From positions 1-41,170 of the forward strand of contig CAMDGB010000020.1 of NCBI GenBank assembly GCA_945897915.1: a stretch of 41,170 nt of DNA. The letters run 5' to 3'. Below are positions 18,714 through 27,605 of the stretch, one piece after another; position 1 is the stretch's first letter, and each line of letters opens with the position of its first letter. The stretch comes from Chryseobacterium gleum (lineage in GTDB: Bacteria; Bacteroidota; Bacteroidia; Flavobacteriales; Flavobacteriaceae). Under the pieces are notes generated by a model. It saw only the letters and a list, made by a program, of their open reading frames with translations. It searched no databases and was not told the DNA's origin. The position numbers and the translations under genes were made by a program.

Positions 18714-18850
18714 GAGAAAATAGAGTATAGAAAATAGAGCAAACCGTTTCAGAAATGTTACGGTTTTTTTATTGCCTAAAGTTATCATTTGCATATAATA
18801 AGCATTAAATTTAATTGTAGTTTCAAGTCTATTTTCTATATTCTATTCTC
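18714..18850. repeat. Imperfect inverted repeat of AT-rich TCTATTTTCTATA words
   Basis: 18716-18739 on the minus strand matches 18829-18850 over about 22-24 nt (12 matches, one mismatch, 6 matches, then a two-base gap). The right side continues with more TATTCTAT words to about 18862. The two arms surround the ychF terminator. Such TAGAAAATAGAG runs look like intergenic repeats of flavobacterial genomes. Confidence 0.55.
18741..18770 (+). terminator. Terminator after ychF
   Basis: Stem AAACCGT (18741-18747) and ACGGTTT (18760-18766), 12-nt loop, then a T-tract of seven. Confidence 0.75.
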
Positions 18851-18947
18851 TATATTCTATAACTGAAAACTTCTTAATAACTTCTTTAAAAACCATTTTT
18901 ATTTTTTAATGAAATCATTTATCTTGCAACAAATACAAAATCCGATT

Positions 18948-20810
18948 ATGCAAGACCAACAAGACCAATATAACGAAGATAATATACGTTCACTCGACTG
19001 GAAAGAGCATATCCGAATGCGTCCAGGGATGTATATTGGTAAGTTAGGAGATGGTTCCTCACCAGATGATGGTATTTATATTTTATTAAAAGAAGTGCTC
19101 GATAACTGTATCGATGAATTTGTAATGGGAGCCGGAAAAGTAATTGAAGTTACTTTAAAAGATAAAATGATGACCGTACGCGATTATGGTCGTGGTATAC
19201 CTTTAGGAAAAGTAGTCGATGTAGTTTCTAAAATGAATACCGGTGGAAAATACGATTCTAAGGCCTTCAAAAAATCCGTTGGTTTAAATGGAGTAGGAAC
19301 TAAGGCAGTAAATGCCTTGTCTAATTATTTCCGAGTAGAATCGGTTCGTGATAACCAACAAAAAGCCGCCGAATTTTCTGCAGGTAATTTAACATTAGAA
19401 GAAGATATAATTGAATCAACCAAACGTAAAGGAACAAAAGTATCTTTCGTTGCCGATGAAGCCATTTTTAAGAACTATAAGTATCGTAACGAATACGTAA
19501 TTAAAATGCTTAAAAATTATTGTTACCTAAATACAGGTTTAACAATATATTATAACGGCGAAAAATATTTTTCAGATAATGGTTTAAAAGATTTATTAGA
19601 AGAAACCATTGCAGAAGAAGATATGGTGTATCCAATAATTCATCTTTTAGGAGATGATATTGAAGTAGCCATAACACACAGTAAAACCCAATATTCAGAA
19701 GAATATTATTCTTTTGTAAACGGACAAAACACCACGCAAGGCGGAACGCATTTAGGTGCTTTCCGTGAAGCGTTAGTAAAAACCATAAAAGAGTTTTATA
19801 ACAAACCTTTTGAAGCGTCAGATATTCGTAAATCAATCGTTTCGGCAATTGTAGTGCGTGTTGAAGAACCTGTTTTTGAAAGTCAGACGAAAACCAAATT
19901 GGGTTCCACAGATATGGGTCCAAATGCCCCATCAGTTCGTACGTTTGTTAACGATTTTATGAAAACGAAGTTAGATAACTTTTTACATAAAAATCCAGAA
20001 GTTGCTGATGCTTTACTTCGCAAAATTCTTCAAGCCGAGCGCGAGCGTAAAGAATTATCAGGAATTAGAAAATTAGCGAAAGACAGAGCAAAGAAAGCCA
20101 ACTTACACAACAAAAAATTACGCGATTGTAGAGTACATTTAACGGATTCTAAAAACCCAAGAAGTTTAGAAAGTACGCTTTTTATTACTGAGGGAGATTC
20201 AGCTTCGGGTTCAATTACTAAAAGTCGGGATGTAAATACACAAGCTGTTTTCAGTTTACGTGGTAAGCCGCTAAACTCGTACGGAATGAGTAAGAAAATT
20301 GTGTACGAAAATGAGGAATTCAATTTATTGCAAGCTGCCTTAAATATTGAAGAAAGTATGGAAGATTTACGATACAATAATATCGTAATTGCTACCGATG
20401 CCGATGTCGATGGTATGCACATTCGTTTGTTGTTGATTACGTTTTTCTTACAGTTTTTTCCTGAAATGATAAAAGAAGGGCATTTGTATATTTTACAAAC
20501 ACCACTTTTTAGAATTCGAAATAAAAGAGAAACCATTTATTGCTATTCGGAAGAAGAACGAAAAGCTGCGATGGAAAAACTAAAACCAAAACCAGAAATT
20601 ACTCGATTTAAAGGATTAGGAGAAATTTCGCCAGATGAGTTTAAAAATTTTATTGGTGAAACCATACGTCTCGATCCAGTAATGTTGGATAAAGCAACAT
20701 CGATTGAGAAATTATTAGAATTCTATATGGGTAAAAACACACCTGACCGTCAAGAGTTTATCATAAATAACTTGAAGGTAGAATTAGATGTAGTGGAAGA
20801 GGAAGTTTAA
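18948..20810 (+). CDS. parE: DNA topoisomerase IV subunit B
   Basis: 620 residues from the ATG at 18948 ([20 protein letters not shown]). A frame 39 nt longer exists, but its start is too close to a probable promoter element (TATCTTG near 18920). GHKL ATPase motifs: [52 protein letters not shown] and the acidic metal site DADVDGMH. The C-terminal [13 protein letters not shown] is the GyrB/ParE signature. With ParC it decatenates sister chromosomes. The divergent TOPRIM wording ([11 protein letters not shown] rather than [12 protein letters not shown]) and the linkage to parC mark it as ParE, not a second GyrB. parC starts 60 nt downstream, after a perfect 7-bp hairpin. Confidence 0.95.
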   Translation: MQDQQDQYNEDNIRSLDWKEHIRMRPGMYIGKLGDGSSPDDGIYILLKEVLDNCIDEFVMGAGKVIEVTLKDKMMTVRDYGRGIPLGKVVDVVSKMNTGGKYDSKAFKKSVGLNGVGTKAVNALSNYFRVESVRDNQQKAAEFSAGNLTLEEDIIESTKRKGTKVSFVADEAIFKNYKYRNEYVIKMLKNYCYLNTGLTIYYNGEKYFSDNGLKDLLEETIAEEDMVYPIIHLLGDDIEVAITHSKTQYSEEYYSFVNGQNTTQGGTHLGAFREALVKTIKEFYNKPFEASDIRKSIVSAIVVRVEEPVFESQTKTKLGSTDMGPNAPSVRTFVNDFMKTKLDNFLHKNPEVADALLRKILQAERERKELSGIRKLAKDRAKKANLHNKKLRDCRVHLTDSKNPRSLESTLFITEGDSASGSITKSRDVNTQAVFSLRGKPLNSYGMSKKIVYENEEFNLLQAALNIEESMEDLRYNNIVIATDADVDGMHIRLLLITFFLQFFPEMIKEGHLYILQTPLFRIRNKRETIYCYSEEERKAAMEKLKPKPEITRFKGLGEISPDEFKNFIGETIRLDPVMLDKATSIEKLLEFYMGKNTPDRQEFIINNLKVELDVVEEEV

Positions 20811-20834
20811 AAGATAATAATAAACATACTGAAA

Positions 20835-20853
20835 CTCTGAAATTAATTCAGAG
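20835..20853 (+). other. Hairpin between parE and parC
   Basis: CTCTGAA (20835-20841) and TTCAGAG (20847-20853), 5-nt loop, no T-tract, 18 nt before the parC ATG. It may act as an RNA stability or translation element in the parE-parC message. Confidence 0.45.
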
Positions 20854-20870
20854 AAAATAAATTCAGATAA

Positions 20871-23606
20871 ATGAAAGACGAAGAAGAAAACATACATCCA
20901 GAGGAAGAAAATACTGAAAATATCAATTCAGAGGAAAATTCATTTGATGACAATCAAGAAGAGGAACTTTCTGAAGAAATTATTGAAGTAGCAGCCAAAA
21001 ACTTCGAAGGACAACATTTTTACGAAAACGACGAAAATCCAGAAGATACAATTACCAAAGTGACAGGAATGTACAAAGATTGGTTTTTGGACTACGCTTC
21101 GTATGTAATTTTAGAACGTGCTGTTCCTGCTATTGAAGATGGTTTTAAACCCGTACAACGTCGTATTATGCACTCTTTGAAGGAGTTAGATGATGGTCGT
21201 TATAACAAAGTGGCCAATGTAGTTGGACATACTATGCAGTATCATCCTCACGGAGATGCGAGTATTGGTGATGCTATGGTACAAATCGGGCAACGTGAAT
21301 TACTTATCGATTGTCAAGGAAACTGGGGAAATATTCTAACAGGCGATAGTGCGGCTGCTTCTCGTTATATTGAAGCGCGTTTGTCAAAGTTTGCTTTAGA
21401 GGTTTTATATTCTCCAAAGATTACCGATTGGGGTGTTTCTTACGACGGTCGTCGTGCTGAACCAAACAATTTACCCGTTAAATTCCCTTTATTATTAGCC
21501 TCAGGAGCTGAAGGAATTGCGGTGGGATTATCAACAAAAGTCTTACCTCACAATTTCAATGAATTAATAGACGCTTCGATAAAAATATTAAAAGGAAAAC
21601 CATTTACTATTTACCCTGATTTCCAAACGGCTGGTATTGCAGACGTTTCGAATTATAATGATGGAATGCGTGGTGGTAGAGTTCGAGTTCGGGCTAAAAT
21701 TTCGCAATTAGATAAGCAAACGTTAGTCATTACTCAAATTCCGTTTTCAACGAATACGTCAACATTGATTGATAGTATTCTGAAAGCCAATGAAAAAGGA
21801 AAAATAAAAATTAAAAAGATTGAAGATAATACGGCTGCTGAGGTAGAAATATTAATTCATCTTTTCCCTGGTGTTTCGCCAGATAAATCTATTGATGCTT
21901 TGTATGCTTTCACGGCTTGTGAAACATCTGTAGCGCCTTTAGGTTGTGTGATTGAAGACAATAAACCGCTTTTTGTTGGTGTGTCTCATATGTTGAAAAT
22001 TTCGACAGAAAGAACGGTTGTGCTACTTCGTAAAGAATTAGAAATTCAATTAGAAGAATTAAAAATGAAATGGCATTTTTCTACTTTAGAAAAAATCTTC
22101 ATTCGTGAGGAAATGTATATCGATTTCAAATTGTATTCGGATAGAGAAACACTTTATGAATATTTATACAACCAATTTGAACCGTTCAAAAAGTCATTTG
22201 TTCGAGATATTATAGATGAAGATTTACAGAAATTAACGCAAATTCCAATGATTCGTATTACGCGTTTCGACTCGGATAAAGCGGACGATTTTATTGCGAA
22301 GTTAGAAGACGAAATGAAAGAAGTGCAACATCATTTAGACAATCTAATTGATTTTGCTATTGATTATTTCGTAAAACTAAAAGAAAAATACGGAAAAGGA
22401 AGAGAACGCCAAACGGAATTGAGAAGTTTCGATACGATTGAAGCTACGAAAGTGGTGTTGCGTAACACAAAATTATACGTGAACAAAGAAGAAGGTTTCT
22501 TTGGAACAGGTTTAAAGAAAGACGAATACGTTGCCGATTGTTCCGATATTGATGATGTAATTGTTTTCCTGAGAGATGGAAGAATAATGATTTCTAAAGT
22601 GGATGACAAAAAGTTCGTTGGCAAAGACATTATTCATATTGCTGTTTTCGATAAAAACGACAAACGTACCATTTACAATATGATTTATCGTGATGGTAAA
22701 AACGGTTCTACTTTTATTAAACGATTTAATGTTTCTGGTGTAACTCGTGATAAATTTTACGATTTAACGCAAGAGAAACCAGGTTCTCAAGTCTTATATT
22801 TCTCTGCCAATCCAAATGGGGAAGCTGAGGTGGTTACTATTTTATTGCGCCAAGTTGGAAATATTAAGAAATTAAAATGGGATCAAGATTTTTCAGACAT
22901 TGCTATCAAAGGTCGAGCAAGTAAAGGAAATACGGTTACAAAATATCCTATTAAGAAAATTGAATTAAAAGAAAAAGGAATTTCAACACTTCGACCAAGA
23001 AAAATTTGGTTTGATGATACGGTCCATCGTTTAAATGTTGATGGAAGAGGCGAGTTGTTAGGCGAATTCAAACCAAACGACAGAATACTTGTCGCCAATC
23101 AATCTGGGAAAATAAAAACTATAATTCCAGAATTGACCACACATTTTGATGAAGATATGATTGTGATGGAAAAATGGCATCCGAAAAAACCAATTTCTGC
23201 CATTTATTACGATGGTGAAAAAGACCGTTATTTTATAAAACGTTTCTTAATTGAAAATGAAAATAAAGAAGAAATTTTCATTACAGAGCACGAAAAATCT
23301 CAATTAGAAATCATTTCAACAGATTGGTTGCCTATGGCTGAGATAGTTTACGCTAAGGTAAAAGGTGTGCAAAAAGACAATCAGATTCTGAATTTAGATG
23401 AGTTTATTGCTGTTAAAGGAATTAAAGCGCTTGGAAACCAGTTGACTACAGATAAAATAAAACAAATAAACATATTAGAGTCATTACCTTTTGAAGAAAT
23501 TTTAGACGAACCAGAAGAAATTGTTTCTGAAGAGATTGATTCGGAAGCTCAAGATTTTAATATTGAACCATATGGTGACGGACAAATAACGTTGAGTTTA
23601 GAGTAA
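20871..23606 (+). CDS. parC: DNA topoisomerase IV subunit A
   Basis: 911 residues of the GyrA/ParC family. A very acidic N-terminal extension of about 60 residues comes first (MKDEEENIHPEEENTENINS), then the breakage-reunion domain: YASYVILERAVPAIEDGFKP, QRRIMHSL and the catalytic tyrosine Tyr166 in AAASRYIEAR. A coiled-coil tower and C-gate follow (about 390-520), and then a C-terminal DNA-wrapping part with strand-rich repeats from about 540. The tail is acidic. It lacks a GyrA-box of the QRRGGKG type, which fits ParC rather than GyrA. It forms ParC2ParE2 with the preceding parE product. The gene ends in a strong terminator. Confidence 0.94.
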   Translation: MKDEEENIHPEEENTENINSEENSFDDNQEEELSEEIIEVAAKNFEGQHFYENDENPEDTITKVTGMYKDWFLDYASYVILERAVPAIEDGFKPVQRRIMHSLKELDDGRYNKVANVVGHTMQYHPHGDASIGDAMVQIGQRELLIDCQGNWGNILTGDSAAASRYIEARLSKFALEVLYSPKITDWGVSYDGRRAEPNNLPVKFPLLLASGAEGIAVGLSTKVLPHNFNELIDASIKILKGKPFTIYPDFQTAGIADVSNYNDGMRGGRVRVRAKISQLDKQTLVITQIPFSTNTSTLIDSILKANEKGKIKIKKIEDNTAAEVEILIHLFPGVSPDKSIDALYAFTACETSVAPLGCVIEDNKPLFVGVSHMLKISTERTVVLLRKELEIQLEELKMKWHFSTLEKIFIREEMYIDFKLYSDRETLYEYLYNQFEPFKKSFVRDIIDEDLQKLTQIPMIRITRFDSDKADDFIAKLEDEMKEVQHHLDNLIDFAIDYFVKLKEKYGKGRERQTELRSFDTIEATKVVLRNTKLYVNKEEGFFGTGLKKDEYVADCSDIDDVIVFLRDGRIMISKVDDKKFVGKDIIHIAVFDKNDKRTIYNMIYRDGKNGSTFIKRFNVSGVTRDKFYDLTQEKPGSQVLYFSANPNGEAEVVTILLRQVGNIKKLKWDQDFSDIAIKGRASKGNTVTKYPIKKIELKEKGISTLRPRKIWFDDTVHRLNVDGRGELLGEFKPNDRILVANQSGKIKTIIPELTTHFDEDMIVMEKWHPKKPISAIYYDGEKDRYFIKRFLIENENKEEIFITEHEKSQLEIISTDWLPMAEIVYAKVKGVQKDNQILNLDEFIAVKGIKALGNQLTTDKIKQINILESLPFEEILDEPEEIVSEEIDSEAQDFNIEPYGDGQITLSLE

Positions 23607-23614
23607 ATTTCAAA

Positions 23615-23655
23615 TAAAAACCTGACAATTTTTCGAAATCTGTCAGGTTTTTTTT
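23615..23655. terminator. Terminator between parC and terC (bidirectional)
   Basis: A 12-bp perfect stem AAAAACCTGACA/TGTCAGGTTTTT (23616-23627 and 23641-23652) with A-tract on the left and T-tract on the right serves both convergent genes. Confidence 0.9.
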
Positions 23656-23658
23656 AGT

Positions 23659-24516
23659 CTAATTAGTTAAATCAGTATCTTTTAATTTTTCATCCATAAT
23701 TTTACTGTTGTATAAAATCACCGGTTTCTTGTTGTTTTTCTTCATTTTTAGATTTAAAAATTCCACAAATAAAGAGAAGAAAATAGCGAAGTATAAATAT
23801 CCTTTTGGAATACTATGAACGGTTTCGCCACCAAACAATTTAAAGTTGGCTAAGTGCGATCCTTCTGCCAAAAGCATCACTCCAATTAAAATTAAGAACG
23901 ATAATCCTAAAATTTGTATTGTTGGGTGATTATTTACAAATTTACTCACAGGACCCGCAAAAATCATCATAATAATAATTGAAATAATGATTGCCATAAT
24001 CATAATTTCTATGGCACCCGCAGTTCCAAATCCTACTGGTGGTTCTGCAGCACTAACTAAACCAATAGCAGTTAAAATACTATCAAAAGAGAAAACAATA
24101 TTTAATAAAGCAATTTGTAAAATAGCCGCGCCCAATGTATTACTCGCTTTTCCATTTGCACCTTCTTCTTCGCCTTCTAGTTTATGATGAATTTCAGATA
24201 CTGATTTGTATAATAAAAACAAGCCACCACCAAAAATAATTAAGCTTTGTCCAGAAATACCTCCTGATAAAAATCCTAAATCAAAATCGTAGAATGATTT
24301 TTTTAAACTCATTACCCAAGTAATACCAAAAAGCAATACAACTCGAAACGCCATAGCTAACAACAATCCTATTCTTCTGGCTTTTGGTTGGTCTTTTTCT
24401 TCTAGTTTACCAGATACTATTGATAAAAAAACAATGTTATCGATACCAAGTATGATTTCTAAAAAAGTTAAAGTTAATAATGCTATCCAAGCATCTGGGT
24501 TGGTTAAAATTTCCAT
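23659..24516 (-). CDS. TerC-family integral membrane protein
   Basis: 285 residues with about seven to eight hydrophobic segments. Family hallmarks are the acidic residues in helices, FLEIILGIDNIVFLSIVSG (18-36) and IVFSFDSILTAIGLV. A charged loop (residues about 113-125) separates the halves. TerC proteins (such as Alx/YgjT/YkoY) export metal ions, Mn2+ in the well-studied cases, or protect secreted metalloproteins. The C-terminal tail is cytoplasmic and basic (LKMKKNNKKPVI). The older label tellurium resistance is not supported by the surroundings, as no other ter genes are here. It is convergent with parC. Confidence 0.88.
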   Translation of the reverse strand: MEILTNPDAWIALLTLTFLEIILGIDNIVFLSIVSGKLEEKDQPKARRIGLLLAMAFRVVLLFGITWVMSLKKSFYDFDLGFLSGGISGQSLIIFGGGLFLLYKSVSEIHHKLEGEEEGANGKASNTLGAAILQIALLNIVFSFDSILTAIGLVSAAEPPVGFGTAGAIEIMIMAIIISIIIMMIFAGPVSKFVNNHPTIQILGLSFLILIGVMLLAEGSHLANFKLFGGETVHSIPKGYLYFAIFFSLFVEFLNLKMKKNNKKPVILYNSKIMDEKLKDTDLTN

Positions 24517-24585
24517 GTAATTGTTATAGGTTATTATAAATATGTTTGGTTTAAATAAAAACTTAATGCTATTTTACGAAGAAAA

Positions 24586-24951
24586 TTACAATTTAGTTAC
24601 AGAACCAAACTGTTTTTTTGCATCGCCAACAAATGAATATTCAAAATTATATTTTGAGTCTTTGGTATTCAGTATTTTAACATGAACAGCTTTTTTTTCA
24701 GCTCTGTTTTTTGGCTTTACATTTTCTAAAATATATTCGCAATCATTTATCCAGCGTATAGAAAAAGTGTCAATAATAGCATTATAATTTTCAATTTGAA
24801 TAGAATCATTTCTTTCAAATTTACTGCTTAGTTTTTTGCCGTCAAAAGTAGTTTCTGAAGTGAAGTTTCCAGTTTTAAAGTCTTTACAAGTTCTTTCTTG
24901 ATTGTAACAAGAAACAAGTGTTAATGCGAATAATAGTAGTATTTTTTTCAT
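24586..24951 (-). CDS. Small lipoprotein of unknown function
   Basis: 121 residues with a lipoprotein signal MKKILLLFALTLVSC (lipobox LVSC, Cys15). The mature part contains CKDFKTGNF, a basic/acidic strand region (FERNDSIQIENYNAIIDTFS) and a conserved-looking core IRWINDCEYILENVKPKN, and it ends FGSVTKL. The two cysteines besides the lipidated one (in CKDF and NDCEY) may form a disulfide. I recall that flavobacterial homologues are labelled DNA topoisomerase IV in databases, probably by spread from the neighbouring parC; the protein has no topoisomerase feature. The ATG at 24951 is chosen, since the longer frame opens at a TTG. It is 4 nt downstream of the DUF6095 gene, so it is part of the murQ operon. 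Confidence 0.75.
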   Translation of the reverse strand: MKKILLLFALTLVSCYNQERTCKDFKTGNFTSETTFDGKKLSSKFERNDSIQIENYNAIIDTFSIRWINDCEYILENVKPKNRAEKKAVHVKILNTKDSKYNFEYSFVGDAKKQFGSVTKL

Positions 24952-24955
24952 TTTT

Positions 24956-25177
24956 TTATTTTTCAAACATGCTTTTCATTATTGTGTTAATTCCTTTGAA
25001 CATTAAATAAACAGAAAAGCCACAAATAATGACACCCAAAATCGCAACATAAATAAATAAAGGATGCTTTTGGTTTTTAAAACTACTATTTAAAACAAAC
25101 ACACCTAGAAAAAGTGTTGGTAATGAACCTAATAATATGCGAAGTCCTTTGTTTAAAATGGCTTTATTTACAGACAT
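24956..25177 (-). CDS. DUF6095-like small membrane protein
   Basis: 73 residues with two hydrophobic helices (about 11-29 and 41-62), a basic N-terminus (MSVNKAILNKGLRILLG) and a short loop with NSSFKNQKHP. It resembles the DUF6095 family of Bacteroidetes, unknown function, presumably in the inner membrane. It starts 7 nt after the murQ stop and its stop is 4 nt before the next ATG, so murQ, this gene and the lipoprotein form a tight operon. Confidence 0.7.
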   Translation of the reverse strand: MSVNKAILNKGLRILLGSLPTLFLGVFVLNSSFKNQKHPLFIYVAILGVIICGFSVYLMFKGINTIMKSMFEK

Positions 25178-25184
25178 GATTTAT

Positions 25185-26003
25185 TTATTTTTGGCAATTA
25201 TAAAAATCAACAGCTTTTCTTACATTTCCATGCTCTTGTAACAATTTTTCTCCAGTTTCATACGATACAGGAATTTCGTCCATTATCATTCTTATGCCTC
25301 TGTCAATTAATTTGTCATTACTCAATTGCATGTCTACCATTTTATTACCTTTTACTTTTCCAAGTGCAATCATAGTGGTTGTAGAAATCATATTTAAAAC
25401 TAATTTCTGCGCTGTTCCAGCTTTCATTCTGCTACTTCCAGTAACAAATTCAGGACCAACAATTACATCAATGGGGTAATTTGCTGTTTGCGAAAGCGGA
25501 CTATTTGCATTGCAACTGATACTTCCTGTAGTAATAAGGTTTTCATTACATTTCTGTAAGCCACCAATAACATAAGGTGTCGTCCCAGAAGCTGCAATTC
25601 CAATAACTACGTCATTTTCATTAATATTCCAAGCTTGTAAATCTTTCCAAGCTTGGTTTTTATCATCTTCAGCAAACTCAACAGCTTTTCTAATTGCATT
25701 ATCGCCACCAGCAATAATTCCAATCACGGTATCAAAATCCACACCAAATGTTGGCGGACATTCACTCGCATCTACAACTCCTAATCTACCTGAAGTTCCA
25801 GCGCCAATATAAAATAAGCGACCACCCGTTTTCATTTTGGTGATAACTTGCGTCACTAAAATTTCAATTTGCGGTATTGCTTTTTCAACTGCAAACGGTA
25901 CTGTTTTATCTTCATTATTGATATTAGTAAGCAATTCACGAACAGACATTTTGTCTAAATGATCATATTTTGATGTTTGTTCCGTAGTTTTTATAAATGA
26001 CAT
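25185..26003 (-). CDS. murQ: N-acetylmuramic acid 6-phosphate etherase
   Basis: 272 residues, a little shorter than E. coli MurQ (298). The SIS sugar-isomerase fold is seen in GGRLFYIGAGTSGRLGVVDA (60-79). The two catalytic glutamates of the family are present as Glu81 (SECPPTF) and Glu112 (FAEDDK), with the same spacing of 31 as in E. coli. GSSRMKAGTAQKLVLNMIS is a further signature. MurQ cleaves the lactyl ether of MurNAc-6-phosphate to GlcNAc-6-phosphate and D-lactate during cell-wall recycling. The ATG at 26003 is right; the longer frame starts at a non-ATG inside the promoter (26025-26032). No MurP or AnmK is nearby. Confidence 0.95.
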   Translation of the reverse strand: MSFIKTTEQTSKYDHLDKMSVRELLTNINNEDKTVPFAVEKAIPQIEILVTQVITKMKTGGRLFYIGAGTSGRLGVVDASECPPTFGVDFDTVIGIIAGGDNAIRKAVEFAEDDKNQAWKDLQAWNINENDVVIGIAASGTTPYVIGGLQKCNENLITTGSISCNANSPLSQTANYPIDVIVGPEFVTGSSRMKAGTAQKLVLNMISTTTMIALGKVKGNKMVDMQLSNDKLIDRGIRMIMDEIPVSYETGEKLLQEHGNVRKAVDFYNCQK

Positions 26004-26024
26004 TGAAAACCTTTTTTTGTTGCT

Positions 26025-26032
26025 CAAATATA
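26025..26032 (-). promoter_or_regulatory. Putative -7 promoter element for murQ
   Basis: TATATTTG on the minus strand, a perfect TAnnTTTG match 21 nt before the murQ ATG. The expected -33 TTG is not seen. Confidence 0.45.
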
Positions 26033-26083
26033 CAAAGTATTTATAAATTTAAAGAATGACAGCCGTAGTTTCTTGAATATTTT

Positions 26084-26091
26084 TATATTTG
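26084..26091 (+). promoter_or_regulatory. Putative -7 promoter element for the first GT4 gene
   Basis: TATATTTG, 16 nt before the TTG start at 26108, implying a very short leader of about 10 nt. No -33 at the right spacing. Confidence 0.4.
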
Positions 26092-26107
26092 TTAAAAACT
26101 ATATCTT

Positions 26108-27208
26108 TTGAATCAAAAATCTCAGAGATTAAAAATTTGTTTTGTTACCGTAACGCTTTCAGATGGAGGTGCGGAACGCTGTGCAGCATTATTATCCAAC
26201 TATTTTGATTCTAAAAATGTAGAAGTATACCATGTGGTTTTTTCTGGAAAAGTTGACTATGATTATTCTGGAAAATTATTTCATCTTGAACATTTAAAAG
26301 ACAAAAGAAATAGTTGGTGGAGTAGAAGTAAACGATTTTTTGCCTTGAAGCAATTTTTTGACAATAATCAATTTGATTATGTAATTGATTTTCGTGCTAA
26401 AGAATTTTTTTTGCAAGAAATGATTATTCATAATTTCGTGTATCCTAAATTCATTCAAACTATTCATAGTTATAAATTCAAATCGTACATACCAAATAAT
26501 AAACTCTTAGCTAAATTATTATACAGAAATTGTCAGCAATTTATCACTGTTTCTAAAGGAATTTATGAAAAAGTGAGTAGTAAATATAAATTTTTACCTA
26601 CTAGATTAATTTATAATCCAATTGATTTTGAGATGATTTTGAATAAATCAAAAGAAGAAATAAATAACGATTTTCAATATATTTTATCTGCTGGAAGCAT
26701 GAATAAAAACATAAAACAGTTTAATAAATTAATAGAATGTTATGCCAACTCAATATTACCGTCTAAAAATATAAAATTGATTATTTTAGGCGAAGGAAAA
26801 CTAAAAAGCAAATGGATAAAATTAGCTGAAAGTTTGAATTTACAAGACATGATAATTTTTAAAGGCAACGTAAAAAACCCATTTCGATATTATAAAAATG
26901 CATTATTTACCATTTCAACTAGTAAGTTTGAAGGCATGCCAATGGTTTTGTTAGAATCTTTAGCTTGCGAAACACCAATAATCTCTTGGGATTATGCAAC
27001 AGGTCCAAATGAAATAATTACTGACAAACAAAACGGATTATTAATTGAAAATCAGGATGCTGAAAAACTAATTGAAGCGATGAATCTGTTTGTAACAGAT
27101 AATAATATATATTTACATTGTAAAGAAAACGCGGTATCAAGTGTGAAAAAGTTTAGTTTAGAAAATATTGGTAACGAATGGTTTAACGTTTTTGATAAAT
27201 TAAAATAA
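26108..27208 (+). CDS. GT4-family glycosyltransferase (TTG start)
   Basis: 366 residues of a GT-B fold retaining glycosyltransferase. The first Rossmann strand is LKICFVTVTLSDGGAERCAA (8-27). The C-terminal donor domain has the E-x7-E motif as Glu275 and Glu283 in FEGMPMVLLESLACETPII, then GPNEIITDKQNGLL. No signal peptide; it is a cytoplasmic or membrane-peripheral enzyme. The likely start is TTG at 26108: the next in-frame Met is at residue 105, and an in-frame stop (TAA at 26093-26095) lies just upstream. The FdtA-like gene begins one base after its stop, so they are co-transcribed. The donor and acceptor sugars cannot be read from the sequence. Confidence 0.85.
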   Translation: MNQKSQRLKICFVTVTLSDGGAERCAALLSNYFDSKNVEVYHVVFSGKVDYDYSGKLFHLEHLKDKRNSWWSRSKRFFALKQFFDNNQFDYVIDFRAKEFFLQEMIIHNFVYPKFIQTIHSYKFKSYIPNNKLLAKLLYRNCQQFITVSKGIYEKVSSKYKFLPTRLIYNPIDFEMILNKSKEEINNDFQYILSAGSMNKNIKQFNKLIECYANSILPSKNIKLIILGEGKLKSKWIKLAESLNLQDMIIFKGNVKNPFRYYKNALFTISTSKFEGMPMVLLESLACETPIISWDYATGPNEIITDKQNGLLIENQDAEKLIEAMNLFVTDNNIYLHCKENAVSSVKKFSLENIGNEWFNVFDKLK

Positions 27209-27209
27209 A

Positions 27210-27602
27210 ATGAGTTATAAAATCATAGAAATTCCAAAAATAAACAATACAAAAGGTAATATTGGTGTTATAGAAAATGATACAATTCCTTTTGATATAA
27301 AACGAGTGTATTATTTGTTTGACGTACCAAGTGGCGCAAAACGTGGCGGACATGCGCACAAAAAACTCAAACAAGTTTTAATTGCTATTTCGGGAAGTTT
27401 TGATGTGGTTTTAAAAAATGGAAAATCCAAAGAAATTATTACGTTAAACAGACCTGACAATGGTTTATTAATTGAAAACAACATTTGGAGAGAATTAGAA
27501 AATTTTTCTTCAGGTTCTGTTTGTTTGGTTTTGGCTTCAGAAGAATTTTCTGAAGATGATTATATTAGAAGTTATAAGGACTATTTGAGTTTAGCAAAAT
27601 AA
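27210..27602 (+). CDS. FdtA/QdtA-like dTDP-4-keto-6-deoxyhexose 3,4-ketoisomerase
   Basis: 130 residues, a single cupin (WxcM-like) domain of full length. The paired histidines His48 and His50 in RGGHAHKKLKQVLI match the active site of FdtA and QdtA; VYYLFDVP (33-40) and GLLIENNIWRELENF are further family wording. These enzymes isomerise dTDP-4-keto-6-deoxyglucose to the 3-keto form in the route to 3-amino-3,6-dideoxyhexoses (Fuc3NAc, Qui3NAc). The usual next steps, an FdtB-type aminotransferase and an acetyltransferase, are not in this window. A sugar epimerase of the same fold is the alternative. It starts one base after the glycosyltransferase and ends 3 nt from the convergent GT2 gene. 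Confidence 0.75.
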   Translation: MSYKIIEIPKINNTKGNIGVIENDTIPFDIKRVYYLFDVPSGAKRGGHAHKKLKQVLIAISGSFDVVLKNGKSKEIITLNRPDNGLLIENNIWRELENFSSGSVCLVLASEEFSEDDYIRSYKDYLSLAK

Positions 27603-27605
27603 TTA

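Noticed and set aside
19510..19932. 140-codon antisense frame inside parE, and similar long antisense frames inside uvrA, parC, katG and ppx
   Set aside because: Low-complexity translations rich in Leu, Phe and Ser, opposite strongly conserved coding DNA, without start signals.
23659..24516. Tellurite-resistance role for the TerC protein
   Set aside because: No other ter genes are present; the family is now linked to metal-ion export.
26004..26027. Longer start of murQ
   Set aside because: It begins with TTG inside the predicted murQ promoter; the ATG at 26003 fits the family.
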